Shown piece by piece: positions 32,226-41,437 of a DNA stretch of 44,822 nucleotides (the first letter of the stretch is position 1; every line of letters starts with the position of its first letter). The position numbers and the translations under genes are program-made. The notes beneath the pieces were generated by a model. It searched no databases and was not told the origin of the DNA. It saw only the letters and a program-made list of their open reading frames with translations. Source of the DNA: Flavobacteriales bacterium. GTDB lineage: Bacteria; Bacteroidota; Bacteroidia; Flavobacteriales; TMED113. The stretch covers positions 142,064 through 186,885 of the forward strand of contig PBCX01000011.1 in assembly GCA_002718035.1 (NCBI GenBank), read 5' to 3'.

Positions 32226-33551
32226 TAAAGAAAGAATTTTATCTTGTATTTTTTGACTATCCCATATAAGGTCAATATTTTTAATTTCCATAATTTCCCT
32301 CATTATTTTTTCTTGTTTTTTTCCTATTATTAATGCATCATTATAGTCAATATGACTAAATGTAACCATTGAATAAAGAGGTGTCCATTTAGTTGGATTT
32401 TTTTCAGCAAATAATGCTTCAATTTTTTTTTGTAATAAAAATTTATCATCACCTGTTTTATCTCTCATAACAATAAAATTATGCATAGATAAATCTTGCA
32501 TAGCAGTTGTATTGAGTCTTCTTTTATTTAGAAATTCATTAACTGGTGTTTTAAATAAACTTGATTTTGATGAATCATTAATGATTTCATTAATTAAGTT
32601 ACAGTCTTCAAAACCCGCATTCATTCCTTGACCATAAAAAGGTACCGTAGCATGGCAAGAATCTCCAATTAACATAAAATTATTGACCTTCCAAGAATCG
32701 CATCTAATTATACCCAAAGATGAAACTGGATTATTAAAATACTGATCGGAAAGATTAGGTATTAAAGGAACTAGATCTGGAAATTTTGTTGAAAAAAAGT
32801 CATTAACATCACTATTTGTTTTAAGGTTTTCAAAGGAGTTTTTTCCTTTTAATGGAAAAAATAATGTAATTGTAAATGAGCCATCTTGATTTGGTAGCGC
32901 CATAACCATGTAGGATTCTCTTGGCCAAATATGTAATGCATCTGAATCAATTATCCATGCACCTTTATTGGATGGAGGAATTGTTAGTTCTTTATACCCA
33001 CAATCTATTATATTAGTATAAACATTTAAATCAGAAAATAAATTCATTTTTTTTCTAACAATAGAACCAGCCCCATCAGATCCAAAGACAAAATCAAATT
33101 TTTTTCTTTCTGAATTTTTAAATTTTAATTCGGTGTTTTCGAAGTCGATATCAATACATTTGTTAGAAAAATTTATTTTAACTCCATTTTCCTCGGCTAA
33201 ATCCATTAACATACAATTAAGCTCTTTCCTTGGTACCGAATATATTGCTTGATTTTTTTTTCCGTAATACTGCTCAGTTAAATCTCCAGAAATTGAATGC
33301 ATTAACCTCTTGTGAACTGGCACTGAAATAGACATAATTTTATTTTCTATACCTACCTCTCTCAAAGCCTTTCTTCCCCTGTTGGAGAGAGCAAGATTAA
33401 TTGACCTACCTGCACTAAAAGCTTCTTTTCTCATATCATCCCTACTTTCAAATATTTCAACTATGTAACCCTTTTTAGAAAGATAAATTGATAATAAACT
33501 TCCTACTAAACCGCTACCAACAATAGCTATTTTTTTCCTTTTTATAAACAT
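32220..33551 (-). CDS. kmo: Kynurenine 3-monooxygenase (KMO)
   Basis: An FAD/NADPH hydroxylase making 3-hydroxykynurenine from kynurenine. 443 residues. FAD fold IAIVGSGLVGSLLSIYLSKKG (8-28). AGRSINLALSNRGRKALREVG is a strong KMO signature. DG motif FDFVFGSDGAGSIVR; second FAD motif FMLIGDSCHATVPFYGQGMNAGFEDC. The extended C-terminus (SMHNFIVMRDKTGDDKF) is also KMO-like, where the mammalian enzyme carries a membrane anchor. It starts inside kynU (10-base overlap), so both are translated together. With kynureninase it yields 3-hydroxyanthranilate, precursor of quinolinate and NAD. Tryptophan dioxygenase and 3-HAA dioxygenase genes are not in the window. Confidence 0.95.
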   Translation of the reverse strand: MFIKRKKIAIVGSGLVGSLLSIYLSKKGYIVEIFESRDDMRKEAFSAGRSINLALSNRGRKALREVGIENKIMSISVPVHKRLMHSISGDLTEQYYGKKNQAIYSVPRKELNCMLMDLAEENGVKINFSNKCIDIDFENTELKFKNSERKKFDFVFGSDGAGSIVRKKMNLFSDLNVYTNIIDCGYKELTIPPSNKGAWIIDSDALHIWPRESYMVMALPNQDGSFTITLFFPLKGKNSFENLKTNSDVNDFFSTKFPDLVPLIPNLSDQYFNNPVSSLGIIRCDSWKVNNFMLIGDSCHATVPFYGQGMNAGFEDCNLINEIINDSSKSSLFKTPVNEFLNKRRLNTTAMQDLSMHNFIVMRDKTGDDKFLLQKKIEALFAEKNPTKWTPLYSMVTFSHIDYNDALIIGKKQEKIMREIMEIKNIDLIWDSQKIQDKILSLL

Positions 33552-34804
33552 TTTTTTAATATTAAACTGAGATTATAAATATCTAAGTATGAGTTATATA
33601 AAGGCACTGGAGCAAATCTTATGACATCAGGCTCCCTCCAATCAACAATTACCCCATTCTCATTTAATGTTTCATAAACTTTTTTTCCAGAATGATTTAC
33701 TAAGACAGAGAGTTGACAACCTCTTTCTTTAGGAGTGATGATATTAAATTTTATATCATTAGAATTATTATTGAAATTAATTAAAATATATTCTAATGCA
33801 CATACTAAATTTTTAGATTTTTCAAATAAATTTGTAATTCCGGCTTGAGAAAATATATCAAGAGAGGCCTTATGTGCTGCCATTCCAATTACTGGAGCAT
33901 TAGAAAGTTGCCAACCTTCAGCACCATTAACAGCTTTGAATTTCTTGTTTTTATCGTATACAAACCGATTATTTTCATCATGGCCCCACCATCCTTTTAA
34001 TCTAAATGGATTTTTTTTACTTTGATTTTCATGAATAAAAACTCCTGAAACATTACCTGGTCCTGAATTTAAATACTTGTAAGAACACCATGCAGCAAAA
34101 TCTACGTTCCAATCGTGTAAACTTAAACTTATATTTCCAACTGCATGCGCTAAATCAAATCCAACAATAGAACCAACTTCTTTACCCTTTTTGGTTATTT
34201 CATACATATCAAAAACTTGACCAGAATAATAATTTACACCTCCTATAAAAACTAGCGCCAGCTCTTCACCAATTTGCTCAATTTTATTTAAAATTTCTTG
34301 TTTTTTTATTATACCATTTGGTCCTGTTGGAATTTGAACAACAGCATCTTCAAAACTATAGCCATGTAGTTCAACTTGTGATTGCAAGACATATAGATCT
34401 GAAGGAAAAGCGTTAGATTCACATAAAATTTTATAACGTTTTTTAGTAGGTCTATAAAATGACATGAGTAACAAATGAATATTGGTAGTTAATCCATTCA
34501 TAATTACAACTTCATTGTCATTAGCGCCAACTAATTCAGCAGATTGTTTTGTTAAAATTTTGTGATATTCATACCAAGGATTATTGGCTTGAAAATGACC
34601 ATTAACTGCCAAACTAGCCCAATCATTTAACTCATCATTAATATAATCTTTTGTGGTCTTTGGCTGTAAACCTAAAGAATTACCACAAAAATATAGACAC
34701 CTTTTATTCTTATGTTCTGGAAACAAAAAAAGGTCTCTAAATTTAGATAATTTATCTTCTTTATCTAATCTTTCCGCAGTATCAAGGTTAAACTTTTCAA
34801 ACAT
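33542..34804 (-). CDS. kynU: Kynureninase
   Basis: A PLP enzyme cleaving (3-hydroxy)kynurenine to (3-hydroxy)anthranilate and alanine. 420 residues, typical. LYFCGNSLGLQPK (substrate loop), NEVVIMNGLTTNIHLLL, ESNAFPSDLYVLQSQ, VGFDLAHAVGNISLSLHDWN and WCSYKYLNSGPGNVSG with the PLP-binding K243 are all diagnostic. GVIVDWREPDVIRFAPVPLYNSY closes the protein. It lies 15 bases after the UbiA-like gene and overlaps kmo. The operon order is UbiA-like, kynU, kmo. Confidence 0.95.
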   Translation of the reverse strand: MFEKFNLDTAERLDKEDKLSKFRDLFLFPEHKNKRCLYFCGNSLGLQPKTTKDYINDELNDWASLAVNGHFQANNPWYEYHKILTKQSAELVGANDNEVVIMNGLTTNIHLLLMSFYRPTKKRYKILCESNAFPSDLYVLQSQVELHGYSFEDAVVQIPTGPNGIIKKQEILNKIEQIGEELALVFIGGVNYYSGQVFDMYEITKKGKEVGSIVGFDLAHAVGNISLSLHDWNVDFAAWCSYKYLNSGPGNVSGVFIHENQSKKNPFRLKGWWGHDENNRFVYDKNKKFKAVNGAEGWQLSNAPVIGMAAHKASLDIFSQAGITNLFEKSKNLVCALEYILINFNNNSNDIKFNIITPKERGCQLSVLVNHSGKKVYETLNENGVIVDWREPDVIRFAPVPLYNSYLDIYNLSLILKKCL

Positions 34805-34819
34805 AAAAAATAATATTTT

Positions 34820-35641
34820 CTAAAAAATAATAGTTGCAATATAAACTAATATAAACATCAAAATTGATAAACTTTCAATATAGAAACTAAAATACAACTC
34901 TTTACTGTTTTTATTAATAAAATAAGTTAAAATTAAACCTATTTCAAAAGTTAGATACAAAGCTAAGAAACACAAAAAATTTAAGGAATGAAATATAAAT
35001 AAATAAAGGGCTAAAAGCTCACAAATTAATAATAAGGAACAAGATAATATTTTGGATTTTTTCTGGCCTAAAAAAGTAGGAATTGTTACAATCAAATCAC
35101 TTTCTTTATCCCTGATGTCAAAATTAATTGCAATAGAAAACAAAAAAAGAGATCTAATTATTAAATGAATTATTACATTAACATCAAAATTTAAATCATT
35201 GTAAAATATTGGAAATAAATAAGTGAGATAAGTCCAGCAAAAAACAATAATAAAAATTTTTAAAAATGGAATCTTCCTTAAATTTTTTTTAAAATTTAAC
35301 AACTCAATTATTGGATAATTATAAAAAAGAGATAGAAAAATAACAGGGGATAATAAAGTAAATAAATTTAATTTTATTATTAAAAGGATTGAGATAATTG
35401 CAGTTAACAAAGTACTCATTTTAATAAAATTAAAATTATTTAAAATCCATTCCCTCTTTATATCTATCATATTATTTACAGATTTTAAACTGATTAAATT
35501 ATAGAATGAAAATGTAGAACAAAAAACAATCAATATCAACTCATTTAAAATTTTCAAATCAAAAAATAAACATGATATTGAATATAAAAAAGAAGCACTT
35601 AATGACACTAATAGATTGCTGAAAACAATATTTTTAATCAC
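34820..35641 (-). CDS. UbiA-superfamily-like integral membrane protein, degenerate
   Basis: 273 residues with about eight or nine hydrophobic helices. SIAINFDIRDKESDLIVTIPTFLG matches the second Asp-rich motif of UbiA prenyltransferases (DxRDxExD region), and LFYNYPIIELLNFKKNLRKIPFLKIFI matches the family's segment before it. The first motif, NDxxDxxxD, is not present: the corresponding area reads FYNLISLKSVNNMIDIKREW. I recall similar proteins as widespread 'hypothetical' UbiA-like genes in Flavobacteriia. A catalytic prenyl transfer role is doubtful without the first motif. The start codon is GTG (35639-35641). It leads the run with kynU and kmo; whether it is linked to kynurenine metabolism is unknown. 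Confidence 0.75.
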   Translation of the reverse strand: MIKNIVFSNLLVSLSASFLYSISCLFFDLKILNELILIVFCSTFSFYNLISLKSVNNMIDIKREWILNNFNFIKMSTLLTAIISILLIIKLNLFTLLSPVIFLSLFYNYPIIELLNFKKNLRKIPFLKIFIIVFCWTYLTYLFPIFYNDLNFDVNVIIHLIIRSLFLFSIAINFDIRDKESDLIVTIPTFLGQKKSKILSCSLLLICELLALYLFIFHSLNFLCFLALYLTFEIGLILTYFINKNSKELYFSFYIESLSILMFILVYIATIIF

Positions 35642-35746
35642 TTAAATTTCAAGTTTAATTATTTTAAATATAAATGTAAATTTTTCCATTAAAACATTAA
35701 ATAATTTGATAGTAAAATGATAAATTAGATGTATTATTTTTTAACT

Positions 35747-38608
35747 ATGAATTACTCAAATGATTTTATAAATCGACATGTTGGAATCAACAAGCAAGAT
35801 GCTAAGGAAATGCTAGAATATTTGGATGAAAAAAATCTTTCAGCTCTAATTGATAAAACTATTCCTGAAAAAATTAGATTAAAAAAAGATCTTGATTTAA
35901 GTGATGGAATCAGTGAGCCTAGATATTTAGAACTTATTCAAACTTTAGGTAAAAAAAACAAAAACTATAGAAGTTATATTGGACTAGGTTATTATAATAC
36001 TGTTCTTCCAAGTGTTATTAAAAGAAATATTTTGGAAAATCCAAATTGGTATACAGCCTATACTCCTTACCAACCAGAAATTGCGCAAGGAAGATTAGAG
36101 GCTTTATTTAATTTTCAAACTGTAATTACAGAACTTACTGGTATGCCAATTGCAAACGCATCACTGTTAGATGAAGGGACAGCTGCGGCAGAAGCAATGA
36201 TTCTTAGCTATAATAATAGATCAAATAAAAAAGAAAATCAACAAATCACTTTTTTAGTTTCAAAAGATTGTTTTCCTCAAACAATCGAAGTTCTAAAAGT
36301 TCGAGCTAATCCAATTGGTATAAAAATTAAAATTGTAGATGAGTTTAATTTAACTGATGATGTTTTCGGTATTATTTGTCAATATCCATCAAAATATGGT
36401 TCAATTAATAATATTGAAGAAATTATAAAAAAAGCAAGTGAAAAAAATATAATTTCAACAATTGCCGCCGATTTACTAAGCCTTACTCTTTTAAAGCCGC
36501 CTGGAGAATTCAATGCGGATATAGTTGTAGGATCATCACAAAGATTTGGAATCCCCATGGGTTATGGCGGGCCTCATGCTGCTTATTTTTCCACAAAAGA
36601 AAAATATAAAAGAAGTGTTCCAGGTAGAATAATTGGAGCATCAAAAGATATAAATGGAAAATTAGCATATAGAATGGCCTTACAAACAAGAGAGCAACAT
36701 ATAAGAAGAGAGCGTGCAACATCCAATATATGTACCTCTCAGGTGTTATTAGCTGTAATGGCTTCAATGTACGCAGTATATCACGGACCCAAAAAATTGA
36801 AAAATATTGCTAAAACTATTCATCAAAAAACCTCAATATTATCATTTGGATTAAAAGAGTTAGGATTTAAACAATTAAATGAATTCTTTTTTGACACTCT
36901 ACTAGTTGATTTAGGAGATTTTTCTATGGATGCTTTAAAAGTTTTTGCTCATGACGCAAAAATGAACTTCAATTTTATTAATAATAAATTATTATCAATT
37001 AGTATCGACGAAAAAGACGATAATAAAAACATCTTAGACATCTTAACGGTTTTTGCTAAAATTCAAAATAAGGATCTTGGCGATGAGCTTACTAAAAAAG
37101 TAAATCAACCAAATTTAGATTTAAATAATATTCCTAAATCTCTTTATAGAAATTCTAGCTTTTTAGAATATGAAACTTTCAAATCTTATCATACTGAAAC
37201 TGAATTGATGAGGTATATAAAAAAACTTGAAAAAAAAGATTTATCATTAACATATTCAATGATTCCTCTCGGCTCATGTACTATGAAATTAAACGCAGCT
37301 GTCCAATTATTACCACTTAGTTGGTCAGAATTCTCTAACATGCATCCCTTTGCTCCTCTTGATCAAGCCAGAGGTTATCAAATTATGTTTAGAGAGCTCG
37401 AAGAAGATCTTTGTGAAATCACCGGTTTTGATGCCGTTTCTTTGCAACCCAACTCAGGTGCACAAGGTGAATTTGCCGGATTAATGGTAATTAAAAAATT
37501 TCATGAAACTAACGATGAAAGTCATAGAAATATTTGTTTAATTCCTTCATCTGCTCATGGGACTAATCCTGCTAGCGCTAAAATGGCAGGTATGAAAATA
37601 ATTATAATTAAATGCGATGAACAGGGCAATATTGATTATGAAGACTTAAAAATTAAAGTTCTTGAGCACTCTCGTTTTTTAAGTGCATTAATGATAACCT
37701 ACCCCTCTACTCACGGAGTGTTTGAAAGTAATATTCAAGAAATTACAAATTTAATTCATCAACATGGAGGTCAAGTATATATGGATGGTGCTAATTTAAA
37801 CGCTCAAGTAGGGTTAACAAGCCCAAGTATCATTGGCTGTGATGTTTGTCATTTAAATTTACATAAAACATTCGCAATTCCTCATGGCGGAGGTGGCCCT
37901 GGAATGGGACCGATAGGCGTAAAAAAACATCTCAAAGAATTTTTACCAGGAAATCCTGTTATAAACTGTGGCGGAAATAATCCTATATCTTCTATATCAT
38001 CAGCTCCCTGGGGAAGTGGATTAATTCTAACTATTTCTTACGCATATATTAAAATGTTGGGTAAAGAAGGATTGAAAAAAAGTACAGAAATTGCAATTCT
38101 TAATGCTAATTACATGAAAAAAAGATTAGAAAAAGATTTTAAAATACTCTACACTGGAGAAAATAATACAGTCGCTCATGAAATGATTATTGACTGTAGG
38201 GTGTTTAAAGAACAAAATATTGAAGTCACTGATATTGCAAAAAGATTAATGGATTATGGATTCCATGCTCCTACTGTAAATTGGCCAGTCGTTGGTACAG
38301 TCATGATAGAGCCAACTGAAAGCGAAAGTAAAAAAGCTCTAGATCTTTTTTGCGACTCATTAATAATGATCAAAAATGAAATTGAAAAATATAAAGATCA
38401 AGAAAATAATATTTTAAAAAACGCACCTCACAATCACGAAATGCTAGTTATTGATAAATGGGATTATCCATACAGTAGAAAAGAAGCATTTTTCCCAACT
38501 GATTTTGTGAAGCAAAATAAATTTTGGCCCACTGTCAGAAGAATTGATGAAGCAGGCGGAGATAGAAACCTGGTTTGTTCTTGTGCTTCAACTGATGAAT
38601 ATATTTAA
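35747..38608 (+). CDS. gcvP: Glycine dehydrogenase (decarboxylating), P-protein of glycine cleavage
   Basis: A PLP enzyme that decarboxylates glycine and passes the aminomethyl group to lipoylated GcvH; Lpd (22787-24187) reoxidises the lipoate. 953 residues, the fused full-length type. MNYSNDFINRHVG is the standard N-terminus, so the ATG at 35747 is chosen over one six codons upstream. N-terminal half: IGLGYYNTVLPSVIKRN, YTPYQPEIAQGRLEALFNFQ, MPIANASLLDEGTAAAEAM. C-terminal half: PLGSCTMKLNAA, QPNSGAQGEFAGL, PSSAHGTNPASAKMAG, and LHKTFAIPHGGGGPGMGPIG with PLP-lysine K707. Monocistronic by context, in a 105-base divergent gap with the UbiA-like gene. Confidence 0.96.
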   Translation: MNYSNDFINRHVGINKQDAKEMLEYLDEKNLSALIDKTIPEKIRLKKDLDLSDGISEPRYLELIQTLGKKNKNYRSYIGLGYYNTVLPSVIKRNILENPNWYTAYTPYQPEIAQGRLEALFNFQTVITELTGMPIANASLLDEGTAAAEAMILSYNNRSNKKENQQITFLVSKDCFPQTIEVLKVRANPIGIKIKIVDEFNLTDDVFGIICQYPSKYGSINNIEEIIKKASEKNIISTIAADLLSLTLLKPPGEFNADIVVGSSQRFGIPMGYGGPHAAYFSTKEKYKRSVPGRIIGASKDINGKLAYRMALQTREQHIRRERATSNICTSQVLLAVMASMYAVYHGPKKLKNIAKTIHQKTSILSFGLKELGFKQLNEFFFDTLLVDLGDFSMDALKVFAHDAKMNFNFINNKLLSISIDEKDDNKNILDILTVFAKIQNKDLGDELTKKVNQPNLDLNNIPKSLYRNSSFLEYETFKSYHTETELMRYIKKLEKKDLSLTYSMIPLGSCTMKLNAAVQLLPLSWSEFSNMHPFAPLDQARGYQIMFRELEEDLCEITGFDAVSLQPNSGAQGEFAGLMVIKKFHETNDESHRNICLIPSSAHGTNPASAKMAGMKIIIIKCDEQGNIDYEDLKIKVLEHSRFLSALMITYPSTHGVFESNIQEITNLIHQHGGQVYMDGANLNAQVGLTSPSIIGCDVCHLNLHKTFAIPHGGGGPGMGPIGVKKHLKEFLPGNPVINCGGNNPISSISSAPWGSGLILTISYAYIKMLGKEGLKKSTEIAILNANYMKKRLEKDFKILYTGENNTVAHEMIIDCRVFKEQNIEVTDIAKRLMDYGFHAPTVNWPVVGTVMIEPTESESKKALDLFCDSLIMIKNEIEKYKDQENNILKNAPHNHEMLVIDKWDYPYSRKEAFFPTDFVKQNKFWPTVRRIDEAGGDRNLVCSCASTDEYI

Positions 38609-38678
38609 AAATTATAAATTGTATCATAAATTTTTGTAAATTACTTCTTCAAAATTTAATGAATACTAATATAATTAT

Positions 38679-40634
38679 ATGAATATGAAAAATTTTACTA
38701 TTTCTATGGTTATTATTTGTCTTTGCATTAGTTTTTCTTTTGCTCAGACAAGTAATAAAATCAATTTTAAAAAAGCTAAACAAGAAAATTCAGTAAAGAG
38801 TTTTGAGGTTTCTAATGAAATTCAACCTAGATCAGGTGGGGATTGTATATTTTCAGATGATTTTTCTAATCCATCAACATGGACTACGGGTTACGATCCA
38901 AGTGCTTGCACTCTTGAGTGGGAAATAGGAACTGGACTATCTACCGGAGGATTTTTCCCTATTTCTACTATTGAATCTACAACTGCGGATAATGGTTTTG
39001 CAATGATAGACTCTGATGAATATGGGGGAGAAGAAGGTGGAACAGAAGTTGAAGACTCATGGTTCACAACTGCATCACCAATCAATATGGCTAACTACCC
39101 AAACGTAGTACTAGAATTTGAAACGTGGTACAGAAGCTATAATTCTGAAAAATGTTGGGTTGTCGTTAGTACAGATGGTGTTACTTGGCCAGAATTAACC
39201 CCTAACGATGAAGCAAACCCTTCTGAAGGTATTTATGAAGTATTTCCAAATATTTCAAGTGACGTAGGAGCTGATGTTGGGAACAATCCAACAACTTGGA
39301 GAATAAATATTTCTGAGTCTGCTGGTGGTCAAGAGAATGTTTGGATTAGGTTTCATTGGACAGGTACTTGGGGTTATGCTTGGTTTGTTGACGATGTGTG
39401 CGTTATTGAACAACCTGCAGATGACTTAGTTCTTAACTACGGTGTAGTTTCTCACACTGGAACTGGTGAAGAATATGGAATGGTCCCCAAAGATCAAGTA
39501 GGTGGAACAATGGCATACGGAGGAGATGTCTTCAATTTTGGTATTAACAACCAAAGCGATGTTGAATTAAGCATGGATTTATCAAAAGATGGTAATGTTA
39601 TAATGTCCGGAGAAACTGATTTTACAATGTATTCGGCAGATGCTGATGGTTTTTACAGTGTAGTAGAAACAGACGGAATGATTGATAATGACGAATCAGT
39701 ATACTTTGAAATGATGGATGAAAATCCATCTACTGAAATTGGTATGTATACAGCTGACTTTACAGTTAACTCAATGGCTGAAATGGATGGATCCGCTAAC
39801 TTTAGTAACAATATTTCTTCTAGAGAGTTTATGATTTCTGAAGATCTATACTCATTAGATGGAATTGATGTTTATACTGATTCTGATGTTACCAGAATTG
39901 GAACTGGCTCATTTACCGATGGAACAGATGGTTTTATGATGATGGCTTATTATGAGATTGCTCAGGAAACAGATGTTGCAGGCTTACAAATTATGCTTGA
40001 TTCATATTTATATGGAGAAAATGCATTAACTGTTAGTGGTGGAGAGATGATAATTTCTTTGAGAGATACAGCGGCAGTTTTTGCAGAAACTTTCTCACCA
40101 AGTGAAACTATAGTAGAATCTGATTTCTATATGCTTACTGAGCAAGATGTTAGTAATGGTTATGTGGAAATTGCTTTTGATTCTCCATATACTCTTTCCG
40201 CAGGCGGATATTATGCATGTGTAGAAATGTATAGTAACAACAACGATACGGACATGTATATATTAGATGATGAAACTGTACCTCAACCTGCTGGCGCAAG
40301 TGTAATCTTTATCCCAGGCGATCAAGTATATACTAATGGTACTGCCGCAGGTATAAGAATGAAATTAGGTAGTGGACAAGGATTTAATGTTGCAGAAGAT
40401 TTAGTTAGTGAAATTTCTGTATACCCTAATCCTTCAACAGGAATATTAAATATTGATTTTGAAACTAACGATAGTTTCTCAGTTGAAGTTACCAATATTA
40501 TTGGTGAAATAGTTCTTGTGAAAGAAGTAGAATCAAACACTTCTATTGATTTATCTAACTTTGATAAAGGAACATACCTTGTAAAGGTTTCTAATTCAAA
40601 CTTAAGTAAAACAGAAAGAATTGTTATTGAGTAA
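38679..40634 (+). CDS. T9SS-secreted protein with a choice-of-anchor J/MAM-like domain
   Basis: 651 residues. Signal peptide MNMKNFTISMVIICLCISFSFAQ (a start two codons on is also possible). Residues about 55-245 form a jelly-roll of the choice-of-anchor J type: CIFSDDFSNPSTWTTG, NGFAMIDSDEYGGEEGGTEV, EDSWFTTASPINMANYP, WVVVSTDGVTWPELT, WIRFHWTGTWGYAWFVDDV. Residues about 250-560 are Asp/Met-rich beta domains of unknown type, unusually acidic. The end, VYPNPSTGILNIDFETNDS then IIGEIVLVKEV and FDKGTYLVKVSNSN, is a standard type A sorting domain, so it should pass the outer membrane through T9SS. Codon use and composition look more GC-rich and acidic than the neighbours, as in many highly expressed secreted proteins. 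Confidence 0.9.
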   Translation: MNMKNFTISMVIICLCISFSFAQTSNKINFKKAKQENSVKSFEVSNEIQPRSGGDCIFSDDFSNPSTWTTGYDPSACTLEWEIGTGLSTGGFFPISTIESTTADNGFAMIDSDEYGGEEGGTEVEDSWFTTASPINMANYPNVVLEFETWYRSYNSEKCWVVVSTDGVTWPELTPNDEANPSEGIYEVFPNISSDVGADVGNNPTTWRINISESAGGQENVWIRFHWTGTWGYAWFVDDVCVIEQPADDLVLNYGVVSHTGTGEEYGMVPKDQVGGTMAYGGDVFNFGINNQSDVELSMDLSKDGNVIMSGETDFTMYSADADGFYSVVETDGMIDNDESVYFEMMDENPSTEIGMYTADFTVNSMAEMDGSANFSNNISSREFMISEDLYSLDGIDVYTDSDVTRIGTGSFTDGTDGFMMMAYYEIAQETDVAGLQIMLDSYLYGENALTVSGGEMIISLRDTAAVFAETFSPSETIVESDFYMLTEQDVSNGYVEIAFDSPYTLSAGGYYACVEMYSNNNDTDMYILDDETVPQPAGASVIFIPGDQVYTNGTAAGIRMKLGSGQGFNVAEDLVSEISVYPNPSTGILNIDFETNDSFSVEVTNIIGEIVLVKEVESNTSIDLSNFDKGTYLVKVSNSNLSKTERIVIE

Positions 40635-40652
40635 TTAATAACATATTTTCAT

Positions 40653-40682
40653 AAAAAAGCCCGATTTAATCGGGCTTTTTTT
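40653..40682. terminator. Strong bidirectional intrinsic terminator
   Basis: A perfect 13-base-pair hairpin (AAAAAAGCCCGAT, loop TTA, ATCGGGCTTTTTT) lies between the convergent genes ending at 40634 and 40681. It works on either strand: T-run on the plus strand, and the A-run becomes a T-run on the minus strand. Its right arm and T-run reach into the stop codon of mlaF (40681-40683). Confidence 0.93.
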
Positions 40683-41433
40683 ATGAAAGACTTTTTAATC
40701 TTTTGAAAACTTCTGAGGCAAAAATAAATTTATTCAAATCTTTATTTTCAGAATCCATAATTTCATTTTTTGAACCCTCCCATTTTTTTACCCCTTCTTT
40801 GATAAATATAATATGGTCACCTATTTGCATAACTGAATTCATATCATGAGTATTTATAACAGTAGTTATTTTATATTCATAGGTTATCTCCTTCAACAAC
40901 TCATCAATAACTGTTGCAGTATAAGGATCTAGTCCAGAGTTGGGCTCATCACAAAATAAGTACTTAGGCTTCAGCACTATTGCTCTAGCAATAGCAACTC
41001 GTTTTTGCATACCACCACTTAAATCTGATGGATACAAATGATTTACATTTTCTAAATTGACTCTTTTTAAACAAAAATTTATTCTGTACTTCATTTTTTC
41101 TTTACTCATATTAGAAAACATAATTAAAGGTACCATTAGATTATCTTCAATTGATTTTGAGTCAAACAAAGCACCTCCCTGAAAAACCATCCCAATTTCC
41201 TTTCTGATTATCTGGCGATCTTTGTTTTTCATACTAGAAAAATCTCTTTGATCATAAAAAATAGTACCTGAATCAATTTCATGTAAACCTAACATAGACT
41301 TAATAGCTACAGTTTTTCCAGAACCACTTTGACCAATTATTAAATTAACTTTTCCAGATAAAAAAGTTGCCGATATATTATTCAAAACCAAGGTTGAACC
41401 AAATTTTTTAGTTATGTTTTTAACTTCAATCAT
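40681..41433 (-). CDS. mlaF: ABC transporter ATPase, MlaF-type
   Basis: The ATPase of the MCE/Mla phospholipid transporter that keeps outer-membrane lipid asymmetry. 250 residues. Walker A GQSGSGKTVAIKS (about 34-46), GMVFQGGALFDSKSIEDNL (MlaF-typical 'FQ.GALFDS.T..EN' Q-loop stretch), signature LSGGMQKRVAIARA, Walker B YLFCDEPNSGLDP, H-loop VINTHDMNSV. It follows mlaE by 4 bases. The MCE-domain subunit (MlaD) that normally follows is not there: the next gene is convergent, so mlaD must be elsewhere. Its stop codon overlaps a strong terminator. Confidence 0.92.
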   Translation of the reverse strand: MIEVKNITKKFGSTLVLNNISATFLSGKVNLIIGQSGSGKTVAIKSMLGLHEIDSGTIFYDQRDFSSMKNKDRQIIRKEIGMVFQGGALFDSKSIEDNLMVPLIMFSNMSKEKMKYRINFCLKRVNLENVNHLYPSDLSGGMQKRVAIARAIVLKPKYLFCDEPNSGLDPYTATVIDELLKEITYEYKITTVINTHDMNSVMQIGDHIIFIKEGVKKWEGSKNEIMDSENKDLNKFIFASEVFKRLKSLS

Positions 41434-41437
41434 AAAA

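Noticed and set aside
35642-35746. A riboswitch upstream of gcvP
   Set aside because: Glycine riboswitches can precede gcv genes, but the 105-base AT-rich gap shows no paired glycine-aptamer structure or terminator stem.
36510-36767. 85-codon minus-strand frame inside gcvP
   Set aside because: Antisense shadow in a conserved part of gcvP.
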